From assembly GCA_963693285.1 (NCBI GenBank), contig OY848921.1:8011229-8075228 (forward strand): a stretch of 64,000 nt of DNA. Direction: 5' to 3'. The stretch comes from Xestospongia muta (taxonomy: Eukaryota; Porifera; Demospongiae; Haplosclerida; Petrosiidae). Both the position numbers and the translations under genes were made by a program. The notes beneath the pieces were generated by a model that was not told the DNA's origin, ran no database searches, and saw only the letters and a program-made list of their open reading frames with translations. Positions 30,294 through 45,378 of this stretch are shown here, one piece after another (position 1 is the first letter of the stretch; each line of letters starts with the position of its first letter).

Positions 30294-30892
30294 TAATTGA
30301 AATTATTTACATAAATAATTAATACATTGCTAAATTTATTTGTCGTAGAAGTATTGTTGACTACCTTTTAAAAAAAAACTGATAGTATTGCCGTTATATT
30401 TATAGACTCATTGTTAGCTGATAAATTAGATATATCATCTGTCATTAAAAATTTGTGTTACATATTTATAATTTTTAAAGAATTAATTAATTTTTAGACC
30501 ATATTCATAATTTTTATTCAAGACCATATAGTCTACATACTCAGTCATTTGTTGAATTTAAAAAGGGCCCGAATTCATTGGTAATGAATTTGAAACCACT
30601 TAAACTTTATTATGAAGCTATTTATATATAATTATTAAATACTTTAAAGATACATCTATAATTATATATTATTTTTAGTATTTTTAATTATTATTTATAA
30701 TTATATAATATTTTTCTTTTTTCTATAAAAGCACTAAATGATAAACGCAAAATACAAAGCAATACTGTTGTATATAGTTCTGACTAAAATGGATTATAAA
30801 GAAATATAGATCAATAGGAGGATATATTAGTATATATATATTATATGACTCTCTAAAACTACATAATTTGGAAACAGGTACACAAAGAGTTT
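30294..30892. other. AT-rich intergenic region
   Basis: Very AT-rich spacer between converging genes (IDS copy 6 and the lysine-ketoglutarate reductase). No gene, RNA or clear repeat is seen. Confidence 0.5.
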
Positions 30893-33889
<2,997 letters not shown>

Positions 33890-34163
33890 AATAATAACGA
33901 CTCCTGTCTCACGTAGGGGCGTAAACGACAATCCAACGGTGCGGGTTAAATTCCCATAGAGTAGGTGTGGCTCCTAGTTATTAACCTTCAATTATTATAA
34001 TATAATATAAATCGCTCTTGTTCTTAAGTTTTATTTTTAATTGCTACCAAACCACGTGATGTGTTATTTACTGAAAACGCACAACAAAATAAATAAATAA
34101 TCTAACATGTAAATAACATTATATAAAATAATTTAAACAAACTTAAAACTCTAATTAATAAAT

Positions 34164-35551
34164 CTAGTCAATAACTATAGACCATTCATGATCAACAATG
34201 CCATACTAAAATAAGAAAAAAAAATTGATATCATATAGACCTAGTATTATATAGGGTTAGTATTATATGGGGCTAGTATTATATAGGGCTAGTATTATAT
34301 AGGGCTAGTATTACATGGCTATCATATGGGAATAAAACCAGTATTCTAAATATAAAGGGTGTCCCTAATTTAGTATGTCCATAATGAGACATTCCAATGT
34401 ACTGACTATGATAAGTATCACTAACCTGAATGTCAGTGAGCTCTTTATAAAATCTCTTAGTAACTACAGCACCTGTCTCCATTGTAGGTATATCAATAGG
34501 CTATATAAAGGCAAATGGATGGATATTTAATGTAATGGATAAATAGATTGATAAAGGAATGACTCACTTCTCCCGAGTACAAGATACTATCTATAGGACA
34601 TACTACACAAGCTGTCCCTGCACCAAACATCTCCTTCAACTAGTAACAAAATTAAAAACTATTACATTAGGTCTAATTGATGAATGATAATTGGTTAAAT
34701 TATAGGGGCTTACCCTCCCTTCATTTACAGCTGCTATTATATCTGCCATTGTCATTGTACGCTCGGTTATTTTATAAGTTCCCTAATAGAAAGATAGTTA
34801 TAAATAACATTATTAGTTAATTAATGAGGAGTTTACCCAAGTCTTTCCTAATTTCAACAACGAATCTCTGATTACTCCAGGTAAAATTATGCCATCCAAA
34901 GGGGGCGTGGCTATCTCTGGATCTATATCAATGATGAAAACATGTAATCACATTTAAAGATGTAGCCCCTCCCTCTCCTATGATATACCTCCATCTTCAT
35001 TGATCCAGTGAACAAACACATTCATTGTACCGACTTCAGTGAGCTAAAGGAAGTAATAAATACCACTGTTAAGATATCATTATTATTATTATTATTATAA
35101 CAATATTAATAATTATTTATTATAACAATAGATTATATTATTATAACAATAGAGAGGACAAAAAATATCACTGTTAACATGTCATTATTGTTGCTATAGT
35201 GGCGGTGTATACCTGGTGATCATCTCCATATAACCATAAGACTTGTTGACATCCTTTAGATGTTGCAATATCTTGTATTCTTATTGGAGGGGCATAATTA
35301 CTGTGTGTGTGAGAGAGAGAATGTTACATGTAAATTTTAACCATTATTGAACTTTTTGATCAACGATGGCAGACAGATTCACTCACACGCCCATTTTAGC
35401 ATGTCCTACACCTCCTTTCCAAGCTCTAACAAAACTAGGATCAGTATATAGTTTGACAGGATTAAAAGTTCCTGTTGCAAAATAAGGACCCACTGGTCCA
35501 GTAATACAATAAAGTAATGCTGAACTACTTCTCTGTACTCCAATGGCAGGC

Positions 35552-35601
<50 letters not shown>

Positions 35602-37208
35602 CAGAGATAAGTTATAATTCTGTACCTCTGTTGCAATCATAGTAGGTCTTATATAAAGAGAACAGTTTTCAACTTGTGGTATCCAGTCTTTGTCAATTCT
35701 CAAAAGGTCCTTAATACATTCTAAAAACTCAGCTCCATCAAAAGTCTAAACAACAAATAAATTCATTCAAAAAACTCTTTAGAAGACAAACAAACAACAA
35801 TACATACATACATACATACATACATACATACATACATACATCTCATACTGTAGGTATAATATTTACCGGTAGACTAGTATTAATGGCTGAATCATTAAAT
35901 CTCTTCATGTTCATCATCGGACGAAATAGTCTGGTTTTACCATCATTTATACCACGAAATGCTTTCATACCTTCAAAACACTGCAAGATATAATTCCAAA
36001 ATATTCATTCATATGTCTGTCACATCTATTTATTCATACATTACTCCATTCATCCATTCATTCACCCATTCATCCATTCATTCACCCATTCATCCATTTA
36101 TTCACCCATTCATTCACCAATCCATCCATTCATTCATCCAGTCATCCAGTCACCCATTCACCTCAATAGCATAATGAAGACAACTAGTGGCAGGAGATAG
36201 TGACAAGTTACCATATGGTACTATCCTTGGTGTGCTCCAACCTTGTTTCTCAGTCCATTCTATTTGCAACATGTGATCACTAAAGTTTCTACCAAATACT
36301 AAGTTATCCCAATCTGGTTTAGGCTTAGGATTTTGAGTGAGTGTCACTTCAATACCTTTATGCTAAATAAGAACATAACAATAATGTGTTATCACAAATA
36401 AATACTTTTATGACATAACTTCACCAGTTCCTCACTTTTATGAGCTGTTATCATTATGATACCTACCTTCTACAGTGTATATCATTACATATGTTACCAT
36501 GGTTACACAAAATCAACATCAGTACCAAAGGTAGACTTGGTAAGCTTGTAAATTGTTTTTCCTTAAATTTATATGTCACTTGTAACTATGGCAACATGAT
36601 GTGCATTAAGTCATGTCTATAGCTAATTCATTCAATAATGAAATGGTTTATTTTATTTCCCACATTGTCTTTAAATAAACTTGTGCTCTGCCAAATCAAT
36701 CATTATAAACTCTCAAAATGAGATCATTGTCTTTAAAGGAAAGAGAATAGTGCAAACTACAAACATGAGACCATTGTCTTTTAAAACAAAGAGAATAGTG
36801 CAAACTTGTGATACATACTACCGGCTGCACTTGTTGAACTTGGTGAGTATAACTAGTCTACTATAGTACAATGTCATAGTTGAAATTAGTACTGATATTC
36901 CTACTTCAAATTAATGCATCATTTTTAACTGACGACTCTACACCTTTGATAATTTTTTAAAAATCAGTTGTAAGTAATATGAACTATACAAGGTATTTTC
37001 TCCGACAATCCTACCTGTATTGCAGTGGGTATATAGCAATTCTTACCTGGAGTGTAGAGGCACTTCGAATTCCTGAGAATAAATTTCTACTGCTGAAGAA
37101 GACAACCTAAAAATTATATTTTATAAAAACTGGACCACGCCTCTTAAATTTATAACACCTAACTTGTAATCTAGTATAACTATTTAGATGTACCTTTCTT
37201 AAAAACAT
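34164..37208 (-). CDS. BCAT: mitochondrial branched-chain amino acid aminotransferase (13 exons)
   Basis: PLP-dependent fold-type IV aminotransferase that moves the amino group of Leu, Ile or Val to 2-oxoglutarate. Exons: 37194-37208, 37047-37106, 36162-36362, 35867-35980, 35626-35745, 35387-35550, 35213-35300, 34989-35043, 34837-34922, 34714-34782, 34568-34639, 34426-34500, 34164-34205, joining to 386 residues, close to vertebrate BCAT2. The first coding exon is only 15 nt. The N-terminus [20 protein letters not shown] looks like a mitochondrial presequence. Landmarks are [36 protein letters not shown] (the active-site Lys region), [34 protein letters not shown] (CxxC redox motif present in BCATs) and the terminal YG-W-IVI. 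It is head-to-head with KIN17 and downstream on the same strand as the lysine-degradation gene. Confidence 0.93.
34240..34316. repeat. about 20-bp tandem repeat in BCAT intron
   Basis: Four copies of a 'ctagtattatatagggctag' type unit in the last BCAT intron. Confidence 0.8.
35553..35593. repeat. (GA)n/(TC)n at BCAT 3' splice site
   Basis: Dinucleotide tract, (TC)n on the coding strand, ending at the CAG acceptor of the BCAT exon at 35387-35550. The next BCAT exon (35213-35300) also has a (TC)n(AC)n acceptor tract at 35301-35325. Confidence 0.9.
35800..35840. repeat. (CATA)n microsatellite
   Basis: About ten CATA units in a BCAT intron. Confidence 0.9.
36020..36155. repeat. CATT/CCATT-rich low-complexity repeat
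   Basis: Irregular ATTCATTCACCCATTCATCC repeats directly before the BCAT exon at 36162-36362 (reading from the plus strand). It creates a spurious open frame. Confidence 0.85.
36363..37046. other. large BCAT intron 2
   Basis: 684-bp intron. It contains a diverged direct duplication of about 55 bp near 36,715-36,815 (GAGA-CATTGTCTTT through AGAATAGTGCAAACT). No gene is recognised in it. Confidence 0.55.
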
Positions 37209-37442
37209 CTTCAAGTCTGGATATTCAGGAAAATAAGAACTTCTAAAGTGGAGAAACACTTTATTTTACAGGAACACAAGTCACAGATATCATGCAATTT
37301 ATGTCCGTATAATTCCGTAAAAGTAATAAGATACGCCTACGCTATATCCGTATGACTCCGTATACGTTCAGTTTTTGGGCGTGGCATTCGTATTTTGACG
37401 TTGCATGAGGTGTTGTCGCTTCTCTAGATATAGACTTACAAG
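37209..37442. promoter_or_regulatory. divergent promoter region BCAT/KIN17
   Basis: 234 bp between the divergent start codons. It contains repeated TCCGTAT/TACG words (37,300-37,370) and a GGGCGTGGC box-like element near 37,377. Their function is inferred only. Confidence 0.45.
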
Positions 37443-40400
37443 ATGCCTAAACACGAATTTATGACTCCAAAGGCAATTGCCAATCGTATTAAATCGAAAG
37501 GACTGCAAAAATTAAGATGGTATTGTCAGATGTGTCAAAAGCAATGTCGAGACGAAGTAAGTCAATTGTTTAGTGGTACGTGTCACGTTGACTTGATATA
37601 TTTTGTTCCTAGAATGGATTTAAATGTCATATAATGTCGGAGTCTCATCAAAGACAGCTGTTACTAGTGGCAGATAATCCTGGCCGGTTTGTTGGTAGTT
37701 TTTCAGAGTAAGTGTTTGAATATAATTTCCTTGACAATGAAGAGAACATATGTACTTGGTAGTTGATTATTATGGGTGTGGTTACAATTTATATTTATTG
37801 AGAGTCTATTTATTTATTTAGAGAATTTCTAAAGGGGTTTATGGACATTCTACGTCGTCAATATGGTACTAGACGAGTCCATTGTAACGTGGTTTATCAG
37901 GAGTACATCCGAGATAAAGATCATTACCACATGAACGCTACAAGAGTGAGCAGCGATAGTTTGAATTATTTATTAAGCCCCACCCTAATAATTAAATGCT
38001 GTAATTTGGTAGCATCTGGTAATGTGATCTTAAGGACAATCACTTAATTTTTTGATGACTTTGTCTGCTATACATTATATTTTGTTTACTGATTGTAGTA
38101 GACTCTTAATAAATAATTCTATATTTGGACACACGTTCTAGTCTATTACTAAATGTAGTTAAATTGTTTAAATTACTGGGCGTATAATTTTTCTCTTACT
38201 TTTTCTTTTAGTGGTCTACGTTAACTGGTTTTGTTATGTGGCTTGGTAGACAAGGTCTCTGTGAGGTAGAACCAACGCCAAAAGGATGGTACATCAAATA
38301 TATTGATCGTAGTCCTGAAGCTATGGAACGACAAGCAGTAAGTCAGTGGTAATTTGATGGCTGAGCCCCTGTTTATTAAAAGTTATTATAGAGTACAATC
38401 CTGTTATAAAGGAGTTTTATTATCAATGATGTGAGGTCATACCCAAAGATGAAGTTTATTACAGTATAACAAATGTACTGATATTATTGTTAGTAATAAG
38501 TACATATACATGTACATTAATGTATCAAATAGCGGAAAATATTTACGAGGCTTTTAATTTTGATAAATTAGTAAACTAGTTACTTTACCAAACGTAATCA
38601 CCAATGTGGCCACGCCCATATAAATATTAATTAGTTTTTTCAATGATTCACCAATTTAAACCTACAAAATATTATTCTCACCAAATTTACTCACTATACA
38701 GTATACAGCACATGTACATGTACATGTATATAATACATGTACATGTATTGTGTACATAGTTCTGTAGTTATATGTGTTTGTTTAAAGGCTGATGCTAAGA
38801 AAAAGAAAATGGATCGTGATGATGAGGAGAGAAGTCAGCAAATGATTGAAGATCAGATTGTTAGAGCAATGGCAGCAAAAAAAGTTAGAAAGAGAGAGAG
38901 AGAGAGAGAGAGGTACTTACTTTTCATACTATGTAGTGTAAAGGAGATGACGATGACGAAGGACCACAATACACTGAACTAAAGAGAAAAGATGAGAATG
39001 AAAAAAGTAAGACAATAAATATGAATAGATGGGATAACATTTTATATCTCTAGTTACTCTCAGTTTATTTGGCGGCAAAGCTGGAGCAACGGCCTCTTCT
39101 CAACCAATGGACACAAACGATGAGGCAAAGATAAAAACGGATAAACTTGAAGTTGACAAAAATGAGAAAGAAAGTATTTCAGATGAAGAGAGAGAGAGGA
39201 GAGACAGTAACTCAGATGAGGAGGAGTCTGAAGGATCAGAAGATTCTGAGAGTTCTGAGTCTGAAGAAGAAGTGAAACCAAAAGCTATGAAACTGGAAGA
39301 GCCTGAAGACCTACCACCTTTGCCTGAAAAAGACTCTATTGAAAATCAGCCAAGTTCTGTCCCAGTGACGTAAGTGAACAGATAATTCTATTGTACAATA
39401 AGTCTGTCTTGTATGGTTATTGTATAGTATCTGAGTGTTTGTTATTGTAGGCCTTTGGGTATTCCGAATGCTTTAAAGTTAGCTGAACTTGAAGCTAAAA
39501 AGAAGAAAAGTTTAAGTCGTCAACAAGATAGGTACAATTTGTTATATTAATTGCATTAAATTGTTGGTCCATTACTAAATGTATACTTGTTTATTGTACA
39601 TTATGTTATTACTGTAGGAAGAGAAAAACTACATCAGAATTGGATAAAATTTTTAAAGTGAGTGTGTGAGGAAAAGGAGAGAGAGAGAGAGACAGAGAGA
39701 GACAGAGAGACAGAGACAGAGAGAGAGAGAGAGACAGAGACAGAGAGAATTTAGTACACATGTAGTTACAAGTTCTTCTTCCTATAGCTTGAAGAAGAGA
39801 GAAGAGAGAAGATGAACAGACGTGATTATTGGTTACATGTGGTGAGATATATAGACACATCTAGTTTACTCCACCCAATTCACCAATATTAGTTTACTCC
39901 GCCTACTTTTGATGACTTCTACGCACCGCCCACTCACAGGGAATTGTTATCAAAGTCTTAAACAAGAGACTCGGAGAGAAGTTCTATAAAAAGAAAGGAG
40001 TCATTGAAGAGCTTCATGACAAGTACACTGCTACTGTTAGGATGTTGGATGGAGGAGACAAGATCAAGATTGATCAGTCGTACCTTGAGACAGTGATCCC
40101 TGCAATTGGTAACATAATTATAATTAGTTATTATAATTAATAATAATTAATGTGTCTGTTAATAGAGGATCCCCTAATTAATAATGCTGACTCTAATTAA
40201 TGAACAAAGAGATGTAATTTATATCAAAATGAATAAAGGGGATAGCTCTACATAATACAATGCATATTAAGTTTGTGCCTTCCAAGTATCGTAGGCAGTG
40301 TAATTACTTTATTTTAATTAAAGGGACATCCTCATTTCAGAGGTTATGAACTAGTCATAACCATCTCTATTTTAATTAAAGGGACATCCTCATTTCAGAG

Positions 40401-40777
40401 GTTATGAACTAGTCACAACTATCTCTATTTTAATTAAAGGGACATCCTCATTTCAGATAATATGAACTAGTGATAACTCTATTGCAGATGTACAATATAT
40501 ATAATTATTATTAAACTATACTACTTACATAGGGAGGGATGTACTGGTAGTGAATGGAGCCTACAGAGGTTACAAAGCTAAACTGGAGGATGTTGACGTC
40601 GATAACTATAGTGTATCTGTTACTATCTCACAGGTATGACAGCTGGTTTCATATAACTTGTGTTCCTTTCATTAAATGTATTCATTACAGGGTCCCTCCC
40701 GTGGAAGATATGTAGAAAGAATAGCATATGAGGATGTATCAAAGATAAGCGTACAGTCTTTTCCTTTTGCTCGTTGA
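37443..40777 (+). CDS. KIN: KIN17 DNA/RNA-binding protein (13 exons)
   Basis: Conserved nuclear zinc-finger protein linked to DNA repair, replication and pre-mRNA processing. Exons: 37443-37556, 37613-37707, 37822-37945, 38212-38337, 38788-38883, 38937-39006, 39054-39369, 39451-39531, 39618-39657, 39788-39841, 39940-40108, 40533-40633, 40691-40777. They join to 490 residues, longer than the roughly 390 of vertebrates. The N-terminus TPKAIANRIKSKGLQKLRWY precedes the zinc finger CQMCQKQC...CHIMSESHQRQ, followed by a winged-helix region with MNATR, WLGRQGLC and PTPKGWYIKYIDR. The C-terminal tandem SH3-like region shows DYWLHVGIVIKV, KYTATVRMLDGGDK and ETVIPAIG. The extra length is an acidic Ser/Glu tract encoded at 39,170-39,290. 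The boundary between the exons ending 38883 and starting 38937 is uncertain because a (GA)n run follows the donor. Confidence 0.92.
39677..39748. repeat. (GA)n with CAGA variants in KIN17 intron
   Basis: Purine-rich on the coding strand and placed about 20 bases after the donor of the exon at 39618-39657, the opposite polarity to most tracts in this window. Confidence 0.9.
40300..40485. repeat. about 60-bp tandem repeat in KIN17 intron
   Basis: Three copies of a unit containing 'ttaattaaagggacatcctc' and 'atttcagaggttatgaacta', including the imperfect palindrome GTTATGAACTAGTCATAAC. It lies in the intron before the exon at 40533-40633. Confidence 0.88.
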
Positions 40778-41213
40778 CTTGCTTCCTGTCATGTGGCTTT
40801 CATTTTCTGCATAATGTGTGCTATAAGTAGTAACATGTCATGTGCTATCTCATAACATAATCATTTATTTCAGTTATTTGTATTTTACATAATTTAAAGG
40901 TCACATGATAGTCATAAATAATTTTATTATGATAGCCGAATTATACTAAAGTTGATCACACAAGAAATAAGTCGATCACATGTGTCATGTGACGATCACA
41001 TGATAATCATGCTTTACAAATACACACACATAAAGGTAATGAATATTGCTAAATTGCTAATCAATATAAATTAAAATGGTCACTATTAAAATCAAAATAA
41101 TGAACCCTAAATTAACAATGTATGCATGTCATATATATATTTCCCGCCTAAAATACAGAGGGGAAGCCCCTCAATTAGAGAAGGAATACCACTCTAAAAG
41201 AAGATTAAGAGAA
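40778..41213. other. spacer between convergent genes
   Basis: Spacer between the 3' ends of KIN17 and SLMAP. It has several GATCACATG-type words and self-complementary CACATGTG/CATGTGAC stretches near 40,970-41,000. No gene seen. Confidence 0.5.
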
Positions 41214-44200
41214 TTAGAAGAAATAGGCAATTGTTACAGATATTATAGCTATTGCTATTGAGACGAGAGTTATAACAGACAGTACTCTAAGACGAGGGTC
41301 AAAATGAAGAGGTGGGGTCTCTAATAACGAGACTTCAGATGAGGAGGCAGATGGAGTCGAGTTAGCTTTTGCTTCAGCTAATGTTTCCTGGAGTTGGTGT
41401 AGTTGTTCTGTAAGTGACTTGGCCTGGAAAAAGATGTGTTATAAATTAGTTATTAACTATGCTAGTTAAGTAACTATTGTAATTAATATATCTATTATAC
41501 CTCTATTTGTACTTCAGTTAATTCAGTTTGTAGGTTATTCTATGAAGTAAAAAAAACATTTATTAATTACATGTATTTTCATATTGTGTGCATGTATCAT
41601 ATGTACACTACTGCAATACATGTACATGTTATATTACATGTAATGTAATACATGTACGTGTTATATTACATGTAATATAATACATGTACATGTAATGTAA
41701 CATGTACATGTATTACATATACATATACATGTAATACATGTACATGTGTTACATGAACATGTTACATTACATGTACATGTCTTACATGCACATCTTACAT
41801 TACATGTACATGTTACATACATGTACATGTTTTACATGTACATGTTACATTAAATGTCCATGTAATACATGTACATGTTACATTAAATGTCCATGTAATA
41901 CATGTACATGTCTTACATGCACATGTATTACATGTACATGTTACATTACATGTCCATGTATTACATGTACATATATATGTATTACATGTACATGTAACAT
42001 TACATGTCCATGTAATACATGTATATGTATTTCATGTATCTCATGTACATTACTTTATATGTATTGAATTACATTACTTTTAAATAGTTATTTACACATA
42101 CTTTTTAAAATAATATTATATTTGATATACATATCGTTTAGATATCAAATAATTGATATGAAAACAAACTATAAAACACAATATTTAAAATGGTATAGTT
42201 TTAAATATAAATTTTAATAATCTTGCTTCTAACCTGTTTCCGTCTGTTCTCTTCAACAACAAAAGAATGATCAGATTGTACCGTTAATAATTTAACTTCC
42301 AATTTCTTTCTTTCTTCTTTAATGCTAACTATCTCATCATCTCTTTGAATAAGTGTTTGATTTAATTGCTCTGACAATCTTCTCATCTCCAGTAATTGAG
42401 CTACATCAATAAAAGGAGTCTCAGTCTCAGTCTCTCAGTTTTGGTCTCAGACTTTTTGTACCTTGACATTGTTCCAAATCTGTAGGCAAGTCAGTAATAT
42501 CTGATGTACTAAATTGTCTGTTAACTAGCACTTCACCTGTGAGATAAAACAAACATTTATCTGTCCATTATCAATCCATTATCTTACTGACCTCTTAATT
42601 TTTCCAATTCTTTTCTGTGCTGTTCTAAAGATGTTGTCATATTGGTCAAAGTTTTAGACTTATCCTCTAACTCTTGCTCTAACAGTAACTTGTCTTTAGA
42701 CGACAAGTCTAACTGACCTACAAACAATAACACATTAGTCATCTATAAGCCATTACTTCCTAGTATATTATTAACACTATATTCAATTAATATTAAGATA
42801 TAAACACTTATGCAACCAGATGTTGATGTGTTCTTATAGCTAATTACAAACTAGTCTGGCAAAACAGTACCTTTTAACTCATCTATTTGTTGTTGCATTG
42901 TATCGTGTTGCTTTTTAAGACTTGATATCTCAACTGACATTTGTTGTACCTTCTCCTCTGACATTTTTAACTGTTCACTAAAATCATTGCCTTCAAAAAA
43001 AATCATTGCGAGAGAAAGAAAATAATTTTATAAAAGTAGATTTTAACATACATTACACTCGAATCTCACTATATCCACACCTTATTAATGGACTTTTCAT
43101 TAACTAGCTACTAATAGGGAACACTCCTTTAATTAAAACAATTAATTATAATCACACATCTCCACGAGAAGTTCCAAAGACAACACAGTAAATAAGGACA
43201 GAGGACACTTACTCTAGTCTTATCATCACGATATACTTAACCACTTTTCTTAGCAATTAGGCAAACAGACTGAGTTCTATTACTTACTTGTTTTGGGGTT
43301 TGAATATAACGATGGAGTGATGGTCATTTCAATGTCAGGTTCTTGTATTCTTCTCTTGTTAAATTCTCCATTCTCTACAGACTGGTTCCCATGTCTGTGA
43401 ACAGTCTCAGTCTCAGTCTCACCACTTAATGCATTGACCATTACATCTACAATAAATATAATATTAAGGGACGTGGTTTGATTATACAGTATGAACACTC
43501 ACCATCTATCATCATATGCACAGTTCCTGGTTCTTCATTATCTCTGATCTTTACAGCTAGTTTGTCTCTCTTACGTAAGACATCTAGTTCTATTTTACTT
43601 TGACTTAATTCATCATCTGTTTCCTTTAGACGTACTATTAAAAAGAAAATTATCATCAGTACTTACCACAGTGACCTAGGATAGCTACCATTAGTAAGGT
43701 CTAGACTAGTGAACATCAGTACTTACCACAGTGACCTAGGATAGCTACCATTAGTAAGCTCTAGACTAGTGAACAACAGTACTTATCACAGTGACCTAGG
43801 ATAGCTACCATTAGTAAGCTCTAGACTAGTGAACAACAGTACTTATCACAGTGACCTAGGATAGCTACCATTAGTAAGCTCTAGACTAGTGAACAACAGT
43901 ACTTATCACAGTGACCTAGGATAGCTACCATTAGTAAGCTCTAGACTAGTGAACATCAGTACTTACCGCAGTGACCTAGGATAGCTACCATTAGTAAGCT
44001 CTAGACTAGTGAACAACAATACTTACCACACTCTACCATTAGTAAGCTCTAGTCTAGACAACATCTGTACTAATCAGTTACCGCAGCAACCTTGGGATAG
44101 TTACCATCAGTAAACTCTAGACTAGTACTACAGTGATCTAGGATAACTACCATTAGCAACCTCTAGACTTAAGTACTTACTACAATGATCTAGGTTACTA

Positions 44201-45304
44201 GGCTAACATTTCTTGCTTACATTTAGTAGAATCTAATTCAGATCTGGCAGCATCTAACTCCACTTGAAGACCCTCTTTACTTGACGCAAGTTGATTCAAT
44301 TCATCCTTATTCTAATAATTGAGGTGGAGTTTCAATATCGAGTAGCCAAACAATGAACATACTTTTCCTTCTAAATCTGTTTTTTCTTTTTCTAACAATT
44401 TTACTTGTTCACTTAATTTACTGACTTGTTGCGAATGCTACAGAAATAAAATATCACATGAACATCAAATGACAGTCACATGACAACTTACGTCCTGTTT
44501 TAAAGCTTCGTAAAGTGTCCGATATCTCTGACATTCTTCTTCTGCTTTGTCATAGTCTCTCTGTTACCATAGAAACGAAAGAGTGACATCATAATTACAA
44601 CACTGTTTACCTGAAGTTGAGATAACTTAGCGGTAGAATCAATTTTTTCTTGTAAGAGGTTTCGAACAGTTTCCTAATTAAAAGGGTGTGGTCAAAGGTT
44701 AGCTAGTATAGACCTGTACCTTTGAAGAGCTTTCTGTTTTGTGTTTTTCTTCTAAAGTTTTTGTGAGTTGCTTTCTCAACTCATCTTCACTAATATTACG
44801 AGAATACACCTGTAATTGGTTCTCTAACATCTCTAGTCTCGATAATAATTCGTCTTCTTTAACAATACTCTAAAAAGAAAGAAATAATTTCAAACACATT
44901 CAGATAATTAGATATATAACAAAAGGAAATAATTTGTTTGGAATTAGAGTCTTATAAATTACAAATACTAGCAACACCTCTCATAGTGATGACTATGAAA
45001 TGAAAACACATTCTATATTCAGAACACTTGTTCTATTATCATATACTAGTCTTCAATGTTATAGTATACTAGTATTGAAATATGGCAGTTTTTAAGATCT
45101 TATAGAGTCTGACATATCACTGTAGTACTTACTAATATACTGATGTATGTGATATATTTTGGTGACTTACAATCATATTATCTCTTGCTAGTGCATGAGC
45201 CGTTGTTATTACCTCCTGCATTGATGCTAGTTTATTTTCTACCTCTTGTTCACGAGAAAGAGCATTCTACAAAGATATAGAATAATGATTTATGTCTGTG
45301 GTCC

Positions 45305-45378
<74 letters not shown>

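Noticed and set aside
33890..33931. Longer N-terminus for the lysine-ketoglutarate reductase
   Set aside because: The extension starts with TTG; the first ATG gives a good mitochondrial presequence. The same reasoning removed GTG or TTG extensions of IDS copies 1 and 6, the PLD-like copy B and the GALK2-like gene.
41738..42067. Plus-strand Cys/Thr/Tyr-rich open frame
   Set aside because: It is a translation of the TACATG satellite within an SLMAP intron.
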